A stretch of 64,000 nucleotides of DNA from CAVUWL01 sp963787415 (GCA_963787415.1 CAWBCO010000001.1:310001-374000), one strand, 5' to 3'. Shown: positions 53,142 to 62,439, counted from the stretch's first letter. Translations and numbers: made by a program. The notes: generated from the sequence alone by a model not told the origin.

Positions 53142-54644
53142 CTAGGAGGCCGGGGGTGGTGAGGGTTCGGCGCCGGGAGTGGTTTCCGCTGCGGGGGTGC
53201 TTTCCGCGGTCGGTTCGGCGGCGGGTGCCGGTTCGGCGGCGGGTGCCGGTTCGGCGACTGGGGGGGTCGATCCCCCAACCGTGACCACCACGGTGCCGCC
53301 CCCGGTCGGTGCACCTGGGGTGGTGGGCGTGGCGGTGGTAATGCCCTGTGTGGCCGGGGCCGGGTCATTTGACTGTCCGGCAGCAGCGGCGGGCGTGGGC
53401 GCTGAAGATGGTTGGCTCGGTGTGGTGGTGGGCGGGGTACTTGGCGCTGGCGCTGGGGGCGCTGGGGGCGCGGCCTTGGTCGGCAGCGCGACCGGCTGAT
53501 TTGCCTCGATGGCTGGTTTTAGGGCATGTGCTGACGCGATCGAGGGGGCCGCGAATTTGCGGCTGATGCGGGCGATCGGGGTCGCGCGATGGATGGGGAG
53601 TGGATTTTCCTGCGGCTTCATCTCGACCGCGCCGGCGGTGATCACGGCTGCCGTCACCACACCGGCGACTGCCTTGACTCCAATCGCTCCCCCAACTGCG
53701 CCGATTCCGCTGGCCGCGCTGCTGCCGCCAACAGCGGCGCCGACCGAACCCACGGCTCCGGCTCCGGTGGCCCCGGCTCCAGCCCCGGCCGCACCTGCCG
53801 CGCTCGCACCGGCACCAGCCGCGCCGCCGCCGCCCAGCCCGAGCTTTGAAGCAATGAAGCCCTTCAGCGCGAGCAGTGGTCCGATCGGGGAAAGCGCCGC
53901 CAAGACCTTCTCGTTGGAGCGGATCTGGGAGCGGAAATCCGCGCACGCCTCACACTCGCGTACGTGGCGTCGAACCGGTCCGGAGACCTTGCGCAAGCCC
54001 TCGGCGGCCTCTGCCAGCTCGAGGTGAACCTCGCCGCAGGTCAGCAGACGCGCCTGGCTTGCCTCTGCGAGTGAGATCCGTGCCCTCACGAGCAGCGACT
54101 TGACCGAGGGCACGCTGGTGTCCATCGCCTGGGCAATCTCCTCATAGGAGAGGGCATCCATCTCACGCAGCAGCAGGGCGGAGCGCTGCGTCTCAGGAAG
54201 CTTGCCGACATCGGTGAGGAGCTGGCGGAACTCCTCGCGGTTGTGGACCTTCTCTGCGGTAGAGGAGGCCTCGACCGCGGGCACCATGTCCATCGATTCC
54301 TGCGCATCTGCGGTTGGCTTGCGAAGCAGGTTTAGACAGCGGTTGCGGGCAATGCGATAAAGCCATGGCCGCAGGTTGATCTCGCGCTCATCGGCGAGCA
54401 TCGCCCGGTAGGCGTTGACAAAGACCTCCTGCAAGACGTCCTCGGCGTCCTCGGTGGAGCCCAGCATCTGCCGACAAAAGCCAAGCAGGCGACCCTGGTA
54501 GCGATCGACGATCGTCTCGAAGGCTCCGGGGTTGCCGCCCCGCGCCATCGCGATCAGTCGCTCGTCCCCCTGTAGCTTGAGCAGCGGCGAGCGCCGGGCT
54601 AGTAGTCCGCGTTGACTGGCGTGCGTTAGTGCGGAAGCCTCCAA
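53142..54644 (-). CDS. ECF sigma factor with fused zinc-finger anti-sigma-like domain, hydrophobic segment and Pro-rich tail
   Basis: 500 residues from TTG 54644, supported by GGAGGAG four bases upstream. Residues about 28-195 are sigma-70 regions 2 and 4: NPGAFETIVDRYQGRLLGFC, DAEDVLQEVFVNAYRAML, RPWLYRIARNRCLNLLRKP, and LSYEEIAQAMDTSVPSVKSL. A ZAS-like HxxxCxxC (RRHVRECEACADF, about 230) follows. A Gly/Ala-rich stretch then leads to one hydrophobic segment (about 312-333; VKAVAGVVTAAVITAGAVEM). The last ~150 residues are Pro/Ala/Thr-rich with PAAEPA repeats. This suggests a sigma factor tethered to and regulated through the membrane. No separate anti-sigma gene is adjacent. Confidence 0.88.
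   Translation of the reverse strand: MEASALTHASQRGLLARRSPLLKLQGDERLIAMARGGNPGAFETIVDRYQGRLLGFCRQMLGSTEDAEDVLQEVFVNAYRAMLADEREINLRPWLYRIARNRCLNLLRKPTADAQESMDMVPAVEASSTAEKVHNREEFRQLLTDVGKLPETQRSALLLREMDALSYEEIAQAMDTSVPSVKSLLVRARISLAEASQARLLTCGEVHLELAEAAEGLRKVSGPVRRHVRECEACADFRSQIRSNEKVLAALSPIGPLLALKGFIASKLGLGGGGAAGAGASAAGAAGAGAGATGAGAVGSVGAAVGGSSAASGIGAVGGAIGVKAVAGVVTAAVITAGAVEMKPQENPLPIHRATPIARISRKFAAPSIASAHALKPAIEANQPVALPTKAAPPAPPAPAPSTPPTTTPSQPSSAPTPAAAAGQSNDPAPATQGITTATPTTPGAPTGGGTVVVTVGGSTPPVAEPAPAAEPAPAAEPTAESTPAAETTPGAEPSPPPAS
53217..53252. repeat. two tandem 18-bp units in the sigma-factor tail
   Basis: GGCGGCGGGTGCCGGTTC occurs twice in tandem, encoding the PAAEPA repeats of the C-terminal tail. 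A degenerate third copy follows. Low-complexity coding repeat. Confidence 0.8.
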
Positions 54645-54763
54645 GCTCTCCTCCAGGGAAGGCGTTGATTCTTGTAGCTATAGACACCGTACCAGCGGGT
54701 TAGTTTCGCTTCCAGGAGAAAATTGCTTCTTTAACTCCTCCCGGCGCGGCTACCATCGCCTTG

Positions 54764-54849
54764 GCCCGGGTGGCGAAACTGGCAAAAGCGGCGCCCTTAA
54801 AAGGCGCTGCCCCCACGGGGGCTTGCGGGTTCGAGTCCCGCCCCGGGCA
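54764..54849 (+). tRNA. tRNA-Leu(TAA)
   Basis: 86-base class II tRNA. Acceptor GCCCGGG pairs with CCCGGGC, discriminator A. Anticodon stem GCGCC/GGCGC with loop CTTAAAA, giving TAA. Long variable arm (TGCCCCCACGGGGGCTT). T arm GCGGG-TTCGAGT-CCCGC. CCA is not encoded. It lies between the sigma gene and the ThDP enzyme. Confidence 0.95.
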
Positions 54850-54881
54850 TATGAGACCGCCCTTCGCTAGGCTCGCCGGCG

Positions 54882-56495
54882 ATGGAGCACGGGGGGCGGC
54901 TGATCGCAAAGACAATGGCCTCAAGGGGGGTGGGCCAGCTGTTCACCCTTTCCGGAGGCCACCTGTTCTCGATCTATGACGGCTGTCGCAGCGAGGGGAT
55001 CGAGCTGGTTGACGTCCGCCACGAGCAGTCGGCCGCCTTCGCGGCCGAGGGATTTGCGAAGGCGACCCGAGAGCTTGCAGTGGCGGCGCTGACCGCCGGT
55101 CCGGGGGTGACCAACGCGATGAGTGCGCTCGCGGCTGCTCAAGCCAACGGCACACCAATCTGCGTGATGGGCGGGCGCGCGCCCGAGATGCGGTGGGGCT
55201 CGGGCTCCTTGCAGGAGATCGACCATCTGCCCTTCGTCTCTCCCCTCGTCAAGTCGGCAGTGACGGCGAAGGAGACGGGTCAGATCGCCGCGATGACCGC
55301 AGCCGCGCTTGACCTGGCGATCGAGCCTCCCAGCGGCCCGACGTTCATCGACTACCCACTTGACGTCGTCTTCAGTGAGGCAGAGGCGGTCGTCCCGCCT
55401 CGGTCCCCCGCTGTCGTTGGTTCTGCGGCCGCCGGAGTTGAGGAGGCGGCCGCCTTGCTGGGTGCGGCCGAGCGTCCAGTGATCATGGCCGGCAGCGGCC
55501 TTTACTGGTCTCATGGAGAGGGCGCACTGAAAGACCTGGCCGAGGCGCTAGAGATCCCGGTGTTTTTGAATGGGCTCGGACGCGGCTGTCTCGCCGCCGA
55601 TCACCGGCTCGCCTTCAGCCGTGCCCGAAGCGCCGCGCTGCAGGGTGCAGATGTGGCGCTCGTGATCGGCGTGCCGCTGGATTTCCGCCTCGGATTCGGG
55701 ACCAGCTTCGGCGAGCAGACGAAGATCATCCGGCTCGACGTCGGCGCCAATCAGCTGACCGCTAACCGTTTGCCAGATCTCGATCTTCTCGGGGACGTTG
55801 CCGCCAGCCTGGCGGCAATCCAGAGCTCAGCCGAACGCGGGGGTGCCCACAGCAGTTCCTGGCTCGCCGAGCTGGGCGCAATCGAGGAGCAGCGCCGCGC
55901 GGCGGAGGGAGAGGAATTGAATGACCCGCGCTCCCCGCTTCATCCGGTTCGCATATACAAGGAGCTTGGAGAGGTTTTGGATCGCGATGCAATCGTGATT
56001 GGAGACGGGGGGGATTTCGTTTCCTACGCCGGGCGCTTCATCGACACCTATGAGCCCGGTTGCTGGATGGATCCGGGGCCGTTTGGGTGTCTTGGCGCTG
56101 GTCCGGGTCAGGCAATCGGCGCCAAGGTCGCCCACCCCGACCGCCAGGTCTGCCTGCTGCTCGGCGACGGCGCTTTCGGCTTCGGCGGAATCGAGTTCGA
56201 CACGATGGCACGTCACGGGCTCGGCGTCGTTGGCGTGATGGGTAATAACGGGATCTGGGCCCTCGAGCATCATCCGATGAAATTCCTCTATGGCTACTCG
56301 GTCGCGGCTGAGCTGCGTCCGGAAACCCGCTATGACCAGATGGTCGAATCCCTGGGCTGTGAGGGGATCTTGGTACGTGAGCCCGAGGAGCTTCGACCGG
56401 CGCTTGAGCGGGCCTTTGGGTCGGGGCGGCCGACACTGGTGAACGTCTTGACCGACCCCGAGGTGGTCTACCCGCGCAAGTCGAATTTGGCGTAG
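54882..56495 (+). CDS. thiamine-diphosphate-dependent acetolactate-synthase-like enzyme
   Basis: 537 residues in three ThDP-fold domains. The catalytic Glu lies in DVRHEQSAAFAAEG (about 48). TAGPGVTNAMSALAAAQANG follows. The C-terminal ThDP-Mg motif is LGDGAFGFGGIEFDTMARHG with VMGNNGIW (GDG...NN). The middle domain (ERPVIMAGSGLYWSHGEG, VALVIGVPLDFRLGFGT) resembles oxalyl-CoA decarboxylase / 2-hydroxyacyl-CoA lyase-like and large-subunit ALS proteins. No ilvN or ilvC lies nearby, so biosynthetic acetolactate synthase is less likely. The substrate is undetermined. A hairpin follows at 56541. Confidence 0.9.
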   Translation: MEHGGRLIAKTMASRGVGQLFTLSGGHLFSIYDGCRSEGIELVDVRHEQSAAFAAEGFAKATRELAVAALTAGPGVTNAMSALAAAQANGTPICVMGGRAPEMRWGSGSLQEIDHLPFVSPLVKSAVTAKETGQIAAMTAAALDLAIEPPSGPTFIDYPLDVVFSEAEAVVPPRSPAVVGSAAAGVEEAAALLGAAERPVIMAGSGLYWSHGEGALKDLAEALEIPVFLNGLGRGCLAADHRLAFSRARSAALQGADVALVIGVPLDFRLGFGTSFGEQTKIIRLDVGANQLTANRLPDLDLLGDVAASLAAIQSSAERGGAHSSSWLAELGAIEEQRRAAEGEELNDPRSPLHPVRIYKELGEVLDRDAIVIGDGGDFVSYAGRFIDTYEPGCWMDPGPFGCLGAGPGQAIGAKVAHPDRQVCLLLGDGAFGFGGIEFDTMARHGLGVVGVMGNNGIWALEHHPMKFLYGYSVAAELRPETRYDQMVESLGCEGILVREPEELRPALERAFGSGRPTLVNVLTDPEVVYPRKSNLA

Positions 56496-56892
56496 AGGTG
56501 GCGCTCGGGGCGTCTATCGAGATCTCCACTTTGCAAACGAGAATCGGCCGCCCACGTTAGAGCGGCCGATTCAGGCTGGCCCCAGGACGGGCAGGGGTAC
56601 GTCTTCTGGGACCGTGTGTATTTGATGGGCTCAGGCGACGGGAGGCGCCGTGATACGACAATCGCCCAAACCCTGTTACGGTCGGGCGGAATTTCATCCA
56701 CCTTCCCGCTGCATCGATTATCGGCATCGTTATTCAAATCGGCTAGTGGGAACGCGCGGGGCCTCTAATTAGTTGGTAGTTGAGATCTACCAATTTTTTA
56801 GGTTCATGAGCTCCCTTGGCCAACCCGTCCTATCCTGGTGAAGCGCCCTGTCCAGCGAGTCACCGCGGTTTCTGCGGAGCGGATTGCCCGGC
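56496..56892. other. intergenic region between convergent genes
   Basis: 397 bp without a supported gene. It contains the hairpin at 56541-56572. The remainder has lower GC (around 56760-56810, TTAGTTGGTAGTTGAGATC) than neighbouring coding DNA. No ORF with protein-like composition was seen on either strand. Confidence 0.7.
56541..56572 (+). terminator. hairpin downstream of the ThDP-enzyme gene
   Basis: GAATCGGCCGC and GCGGCCGATTC form a perfect 11-bp stem around a 10-base loop, 46 bp after the stop codon. A T run is missing, as is common in high-GC actinobacteria, so termination is likely but not certain. Confidence 0.65.
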
Positions 56893-57840
56893 CTAGTTAT
56901 CGGCGGCCCGGACCCGTGAGATTGCGGCTCCGTAGAGGATGTCGTGCTCGGAGACCTCGATCTCATCGAGGCCGAAGGCCCGCATCGCCTCAATCAAGAT
57001 CACAACTCCGGCAACGATCGTTGGGGCCCGGTCGGGATGCAGGCCGACGATTTGGCCTCGCTCCGCCAATGGTGTCGAGGCGAGCCGCGAGAGCATCCAT
57101 TGGATTGAGTGAAAGCTGAGCCTGTGTCCGTGAACTCGCTCCGGGTCATATGGATCAAGACCGATCTCGATCGCCGCAAGTGAGGTCGGAGTGCCGGCGA
57201 CCGCGATCCCCGCCTGCGGCTTGCCCTTCCCCTCGGTGTCGACCTCTCCGACAGCGTCCTTGATTAGTCCTCGAACATCAGCGGCCAGGGCCTCGAGCTC
57301 CACTGCACTGGGAGGGTCGGAGGTGAGATAGCGCTCGGTATGGCGGACGACGCCCGCCTGCAACGAGACGTGGAATGACGTCTCCGCTCCCTTGCCGATG
57401 ATTAGCTCTGTCGACCCGCCGCCGATGTCGATGACAAGGGTTTGCACCGTCAGGTGGCGCTCAGAAGTCGCGCCAAGATAGGTGAGCTGCGCCTCCTCTT
57501 CCCCGTCAAGCACCCTGGCCGCGAGGGCGAACCGCTCCCGCAGCTCGGCGACGAACGCATCCCCATTGGCCGCATCGCGGACAGCGCTGGTGGCGATTGC
57601 CTCAACCACGCCGACGTCGGCGTCGGTATAGACCTCGACATAGTTGGCAATTGCCTCACACGCCGCCTCGATTGCCTCCACCGACAGTCTGCCGGTGAGA
57701 TCGACCCCACGCCCCAGCCGCGTAACGGTGCTTCGGCGCGCGAGCTCTGTCACGCGACCTGCAGAGACTTCCGCGATCAGCAGTCTGGCCGAGTTGGTGC
57801 CGATGTCGATCACGGCGACCTTTGTGGCTTCTCCATTCAT
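56893..57840 (-). CDS. Ppx/GppA exopolyphosphatase family protein
   Basis: 315 residues from ATG 57840. VAVIDIGTNSARLLIAEV, the VEAIATSAVRDAANGDAFV segment, GEEEAQLTYLGA and VIDIGGGSTELIIGKG are the ASKHA-fold phosphate and Glu motifs of Ppx/GppA. The family hydrolyses inorganic polyphosphate or pppGpp. It lacks the long C-terminal extension of E. coli Ppx, as usual in actinobacteria. It starts 98 bp from the tRNA-fMet gene, on the opposite strand. Confidence 0.93.
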   Translation of the reverse strand: MNGEATKVAVIDIGTNSARLLIAEVSAGRVTELARRSTVTRLGRGVDLTGRLSVEAIEAACEAIANYVEVYTDADVGVVEAIATSAVRDAANGDAFVAELRERFALAARVLDGEEEAQLTYLGATSERHLTVQTLVIDIGGGSTELIIGKGAETSFHVSLQAGVVRHTERYLTSDPPSAVELEALAADVRGLIKDAVGEVDTEGKGKPQAGIAVAGTPTSLAAIEIGLDPYDPERVHGHRLSFHSIQWMLSRLASTPLAERGQIVGLHPDRAPTIVAGVVILIEAMRAFGLDEIEVSEHDILYGAAISRVRAADN

Positions 57841-57938
57841 GGACCCGCGCACTCTAGGGGTAGACGTTTCGCAAGCGGCCCCCGCAAGAGGGCGGGTCAG
57901 CTGCCGCTCCGCGCTCCGTTGCTAGCATGAAGCCACAC

Positions 57939-58012
<74 letters not shown>

Positions 58013-58388
58013 TGAATTGAATCCCCGACCGGGACCTGGGAAATTGGTTCCCATCCGACAGCTGGGAAGCAATCTCTGCCGCCCGCTTGCGGTGGATGGC
58101 AGTCTGCGCTCGACATCAGGTAAATCGCGCACGGGCGCCGCTCAATCAGAGGACTCGGCGGAGAGCGCACCCCGTAGCCTCCGAGAGGTATCCAATGCGG
58201 GGTTATCGTGCGCCGGAGTTCGAGGTTTGGCGAGGGAGAGATAGAGATAAGGCTTGCCGGGTGGCGCATCGCAAGACGCTGACCCAGGGACACACTGAAC
58301 GAGCCTGGCACCAAAGACGTGCTGGCCGTCAATATTGAAGGCCTGAGCGGCGCCGCGCGGCCGTCTGGAGTCGAATAGACTCGCACTG
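58013..58388. other. intergenic region after tRNA-fMet
   Basis: 376 bp upstream of the first secreted-protein gene of the right-hand accessory segment. No gene, tRNA or recognisable operator was found. Short open frames here lack protein-like composition. Confidence 0.6.
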
Positions 58389-59624
58389 ATGCGGCAAGCG
58401 GCATGGAGTGGTATGCCTTGGTCGGGCATCCGGGCGACGGTCGCTCTCGCGGCGGTTGTGGGCGTGCTAGCCGCAGGCGCGGCTCCCGCGCAGGCGGTGA
58501 TCGTCTATCGCTGCGGCACCACCGCGGTCAACCTCTGCCAGGTCAACTCCAACGGCAGCGGACGGACGCAGCTGACCAGCGAAGGGTCATACGAAGACGT
58601 CTCGCTGGATCCCGCAGGCACGCGTATGGTCCTCGACCACGGCTCGTCTCTCTACGCGGCGAATGGCAGCGCGCAGGACCCTGTCGGCCCAATCAGCAAT
58701 GCTTCTTCGCTGGCGAAGATCAGCTCAGACGGATCGACGGGGGTCGACGACGAGGACTACAGCGACCTCGGCGAGGGTCTGCTCGTGTGCACCTTCGCCA
58801 CCAGCGGCGGCAACATATCCGAGTGCGGCTTTCAGGCGCAGTTCCCCAGCTTCACTCCGAGTGGTGAAATTGTCGCATCGTTTCTGGATCACACGACGAA
58901 ACAGTTTGTCCTTTCCAAGTACGCGGTGGGGGCCACCTTTGGAGGGGAAGCCCCGCCCACGCTCGTAAGCGAACCCAACGCCAGTGTGATCGAGTCGGCG
59001 GTCTCGCCTAATGGACAAACGCTCGCGGCAGTCGTGGCCCCCAACGACGAAACTGCGAGCGGATACATCGCGCTATTTAGCATGAGCAGCGGCAGCTCCT
59101 GCGCCGGCTCACCAACGGCACCACTGACGAGGACCCCGCCTGGTCGCCCGACGGGACGCAGCTGGTATTCGCCCGCGGCGACTCTCTCTACACCACGTCG
59201 GCGAGCGGCTCGCCTGGAAGCGAGAAGCTCTGGTCAATGAAGGGGACGCGCCGACGTCGGGAAGGTCGGAAACCTCCAACCCGACGCCTATGCCCTCCCC
59301 GGGTGGACCCTGCCGGCCGTCCAATCACTCGCGCTCGAGGCCCGTACCGTCCACGCCAAGAGCGGTCTCACCCTGCGAGCCACGCTGTCTGCCGCAGGCA
59401 CCGTTGTGGTCGAGTTCAAGCTCATTGGCCACCACCACCAGCACAAGGTGCTCAAGCCCGTCGGCTCGGTAACGCTGACCGGAAAAGCCGGCGCTAACAG
59501 CTTTAAAATCAAGCGCGTGCATGGCCATCTCCTGGCGCCCGGCAACTACGAGCTCGTCGTGTACACCCAGGCTGGGACTACCAAGTCCGCGACGCGCACG
59601 CTCTCGCTTACCGTTAAGCACTGA
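58389..59624 (+). pseudogene. secreted PD40/TolB-like beta-propeller protein, frameshifted
   Basis: ATG 58389 gives a signal peptide (IRATVALAAVVGVLAAGAAP, cleavage after AQA) and a Cys pair (YRCGTTAVNLCQVN), then propeller-like repeats (SYEDVSLDPAGTRMVLDHG). At about 59093 the frame is lost. The -1-shifted frame continues with LTNGTTDEDPAWSPDGTQLV, a clear PD40 repeat. At about 59230-59240 the first frame resumes (GKVGNLQPDAYALPGWTLPA) and ends in a beta-rich, His-containing domain at 59624. Adding one C at 59093 (GGCCAG for GGCAG) mends the first break. It is either a decayed gene or an error-affected intact gene. Confidence 0.65.
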
Positions 59625-59823
59625 GCGGCCTGGCCAGCCGGAGTGGGTGCGTTGACCGCAGCTTGCTGCGGGCTGCCGCCTTTCTGTTTCGGACGAAGAG
59701 CGAAAGTGCCGCGACCTTCATTGTGCGCTCCCAACTTTGCGTATGAAGGTGACAATGGTCCTGGTCAACCGGTCAGGTCGCGAATCGCTCGACTATCCGC
59801 GGGTGGTCGCGAGAGACGAATCG

Positions 59824-59864
59824 GGCCCCGCTATAGGAAACGGCCCTGGAAACGGGGCCTTTTT
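59824..59864 (+). terminator. intrinsic terminator
   Basis: GGCCC and GGGCC pair around an 8-base loop (59842-59859), followed by TTTTT. An alternative longer pairing uses GGCCCCG at 59824. This is the one terminator in the window with a clear T run. It lies 200 bp downstream of the frameshifted PD40-type gene. Confidence 0.75.
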
Positions 59865-59957
59865 CGCGTCCCAGGTCATGTCCGGAACCTGGGAGCGGGT
59901 ACTAAATGGGTACTAAGTTTGTCGCGAACCGATACAGGCTGAAGCCCCTCAGGCTCA

Positions 59958-60002
59958 TGGTTGTGGTCCAGGCGGTCGCGGGTTCAAGTCCCGTCGTCCA
60001 CC
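59958..60002 (+). other. 3' fragment of tRNA-His (possible attachment-site remnant)
   Basis: From the anticodon arm on, the sequence reads as tRNA-His: loop TTGTGGT (anticodon GTG), stem CCAGG, T arm GCGGG-TTCAAGT-CCCGT, then CGTCCAC plus discriminator C73, which is His-specific. The upstream part has no D arm and no matching acceptor (GTGGACG expected). This pattern, a tRNA 3' end without its 5' half, is typical of att sites left by elements that integrate in tRNA genes. A nearby direct repeat of GGGTACTAA (about 59897-59916) supports past rearrangement. Confidence 0.65.
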
Positions 60003-60388
60003 CCTCAAGGAAATGGCTCTGTGGGGGGTTTCCGCATGTTTGAGGTGGATGCGACAAGCTGGAGAGAGGGGACAAGGGGGCGATTTCGTAGAGCGCGATC
60101 TACGAAACCAAGATTCGCTTGATCGAGTCCGGTCGAGCACGCCCCGCTCAGTCCCTGTGAGTCTTGGCATAGGGTCAGTCGAGGTCCGTAGAAGTCAGCG
60201 AAAGTCTGTTATATGAGGGCTTCGTTCCCTATGGCGGCTATCCAAGGCTGTGGCCACGGGAGTCCTCGAGGCGGCTTGGCCGTGATCGCAAGTGCCGTCG
60301 TTGTTGCTCTGGCCTTCCGATCTCCGCCAGGTCGGATCCGGCGGGGCGGTGAGCTATCCGGCAGCGAGCTGCAGCTGCCGCGCGATCC

Positions 60389-60550
60389 TCATCGATCGGC
60401 CCGTTGCGCAATCCCCTCGGCAAGACGGATCATTACCTTGACGCGGTCCAGCTCGCGCTCACGGTTGTCGATCCCCACACCGTCGCTGCCCAGCAGAAAG
60501 TTCGCGTCGTGCAGTAGTGCCGTCAGGAGATTTTGATCCGCCGCATCCAT
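60389..60550 (-). CDS. possible small protein (53 residues), unsupported
   Basis: ATG at 60550 opens 53 residues: MDAADQNLLTALLHDANFLL, then GSDGVGIDNRERELDRVKVM, then IRLAEGIAQR and ADR. It is charged, helical-looking and free of low complexity, unlike shadow frames nearby. No Shine-Dalgarno is convincing. I do not recognise it; it might be a relic of a larger regulator. Confidence 0.3.
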   Translation of the reverse strand: MDAADQNLLTALLHDANFLLGSDGVGIDNRERELDRVKVMIRLAEGIAQRADR

Positions 60551-60580
60551 TGCCGCCGAGTATACGGGGGGGTCTGGTCA

Positions 60581-60623
60581 CCCCGGCTAGTTCACCCGGC
60601 AGAGCACCTGATTTGTAATCATC
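60581..60623 (+). other. tRNA-Thr-like 5' fragment / degenerate tRNA
   Basis: TAGTTCA...GGCAGAGCA (D arm, stem GTTC/GAGC) is followed by CCTGA-TTTGTAA, giving anticodon TGT (Thr). The 3' anticodon stem is TCATC instead of the expected TCAGG, and the T arm after it (GGAGGTGGAATTTTC) is only a broken version of GGAGGTTCGAATCC-type sequence. No acceptor 3' arm is found. It looks like a decayed or truncated tRNA gene. Confidence 0.5.
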
Positions 60624-60638
60624 GGATTGGAGGTGGAA

Positions 60639-60662
60639 TTTTCGGCTCTGCAGAGCCGAAAA
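60639..60662. terminator. 24-bp perfect palindrome
   Basis: TTTTCGGCTCTG and CAGAGCCGAAAA pair end to end. With T/A edges the hairpin can act as an intrinsic terminator on either strand. It directly follows the tRNA-Thr-like fragment, so it may be that tRNA's old terminator. Confidence 0.65.
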
Positions 60663-61153
60663 ACACCGTTCTAGGTCCTTCGGAAATCCGTGTGGTTCAG
60701 GCACGATTCGGCTCGGTTTCGGCAGCGACAGCGATCCGCTGCCCAATGAATATCTCGCGCCCTTCGTCCCGTATTGCGTCGACGGCGCTGGCCTCGATCG
60801 GTCTAGCGTCGTGGCGGTTTGAGGAGCTGCGCGGCCGGGCAGCGCGTCAGCAGAGTCCACCCCCGAAGACACCACCCCAAAGCGGGGCTTGGTCGTAGTC
60901 GCGGGCGATAGGATCATGTTTGACTGCCGAGAGTTCAACGGCACCGCAACGTTGCAGCTTTACCAAGCCACTGACCATCGCCACCCACATCGAATCTCTC
61001 CAGACGCCGTCATGACGGAGCTGAACGAGGAGAGCGCGATCCCGGCGGATCCACGGCGTTCAGGTCACACCGCGCTTCGGCGGTGCGGCGCCCGTGCCGT
61101 CGGAGGAGAGCAAACCGGGCGCCCAAAGACGAGTCCAGAACCAGGAGAAGGCG
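60663..61153. other. non-coding stretch upstream of YWTD-type gene
   Basis: 491 bp without a supported gene. The frame leading into the downstream protein is open from 60889 but its sequence up to 61153 is not protein-like. The stretch probably holds the downstream promoter. An AGGAGAAGG at 61143-61151 is the Shine-Dalgarno for the ATG at 61154. Confidence 0.55.
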
Positions 61154-62394
61154 ATGAGATGGCTGCGGACTGTGCTGATGGCAACGACGGTCATTGCCGC
61201 CTTCTGGGGCCTGACCGGGCAAGCCAGCGACTACGTTACTGGTCAGAAGGCGGCGAGATCGGTCGTGCCAACCTCGACGGTTCCGACGTGGTTGCGGGGC
61301 TAGTCACTACCCCCTCTTCCTCCGTCGCGGTCGACGCGAGCCAGATCTACTGGAGCTTTGGCGACTACGGGAGCCCTGGGACGATCAGCGCCGCCGCGCT
61401 CACCGACCCTGGCTCCCCTCGGGTCCTCATCGCCGATGCGGGTGAAGAGCCACATGACCTCGTGGTCGGTGGCGGTCATATCTACTGGATCGACGGCGGT
61501 GGGAGCAATACCTCGATCGGTCGCGCCGAACTACCCGACGGGAGCAACCCCGAACCTGATTTCATCCCCGACCCCAGCGTCCACCCGACGGGCATCGCGG
61601 TCGATTCCGAACGGATCTATTGGTCCGAAGGCTTCGTCGAAGACAACATCGACAGCTTCGACTTCCAAAGCCAGACGATCGACCACGACTCGGTCAACGC
61701 CACCAAACCGACCGCGATCGCCGTCGGCGGCGGTCATATCTACTGGTACAACTTCTTAGACAGTGCGATCGAAGGCGCCACCCTCAGCGCCGGCAAAGGT
61801 ACGAGCACCGAGAGATCGTCGAAGGGGTGCAGGTCAGCGCCCTCGCTGCCGACAGCGAATACGTCTACTGGGCGAGCGGCGCCAGCGGCGCGATCGGCCG
61901 CGTCAGCCCGAGCGGAGCCGAAACCCCTCAACGCACTCTCATCAGCGGTCTCGACGAGCCGACCGGCCTGGCGCTTGACTCGGGCTTCTCACCCCCGAGT
62001 CCGCCGCCCCCGCCCCCCAGCCCGCCGCGACTCCCGATCTACACAGGCCCGACGAAGATCACTAAGGGCCTGCTCGGGCCAGGTCTCGAAGGGAACCTGC
62101 AGACGCCAAAGCAGTGCGTCGCGGGCGGACAGACATTCACGGTAAAAGTGGGCGTCAAGCAGAAGGGGTCGCGCCGCCACAAAGCCAGCTACTCGGTGAA
62201 GAAAGTGAAGTTCTTACTTGGCGGGAAGACGATCTCGATCGATCGGACCAAACCCTTCGAAGCCGACCTATCCCGGCTCACCGGCGTCCGAGAAACTATC
62301 GGTCATCGCCAGGATCAGCGTCATCTTGCGCAAGGGCCACCGCCACGGACTCGCCACCAGGACGCTGAAGGCCGCGGTGATGACCTGTGGGTGA
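61154..62394 (+). pseudogene. secreted YWTD-like beta-propeller protein, multiply frameshifted
   Basis: ATG 61154 encodes a signal peptide (MRWLRTVLMATTVIAAFWGL, then TGQAS). The frame then shifts near 61230 and the propeller runs on as YWSEGGEIGRANLDGSDVV, IYWSFGDYGSPG, GGHIYWIDGGGSNTSIGRAE and HIYWYNFLDSAIEGATL. A second shift near 61795 continues with YVYWASGASGAIGRVSPSG, a PPPPPPSPP linker and a C-terminal domain (CVAGGQTFTVKVGVKQKGSR). A third near 62275 leads to SEKLSVIARISVILRKGHRH and the stop at 62394. The repeated IYW motif suggests about six blades of a YWTD-type propeller. Exported, function unknown. Confidence 0.65.
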
Positions 62395-62439
62395 GGGGAG
62401 GTCGCGGGTAGGCCTCGAACGATCGCAGTGGAGGTGGCG

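Noticed and set aside
53142..53300. CRISPR-like or satellite repeat
   Set aside because: The repeats are contiguous 18-bp coding units without spacers, part of a Pro/Ala-rich protein tail.
59941..60002. Complete tRNA-His gene
   Set aside because: No D arm and no acceptor 5' strand can be found upstream, so only a 3' fragment is supported.
60459..60944. 161-residue reverse frame
   Set aside because: Covers the tRNA-Thr-like fragment and palindrome; composition is Pro/Ser/Arg-rich and unlike a real protein.
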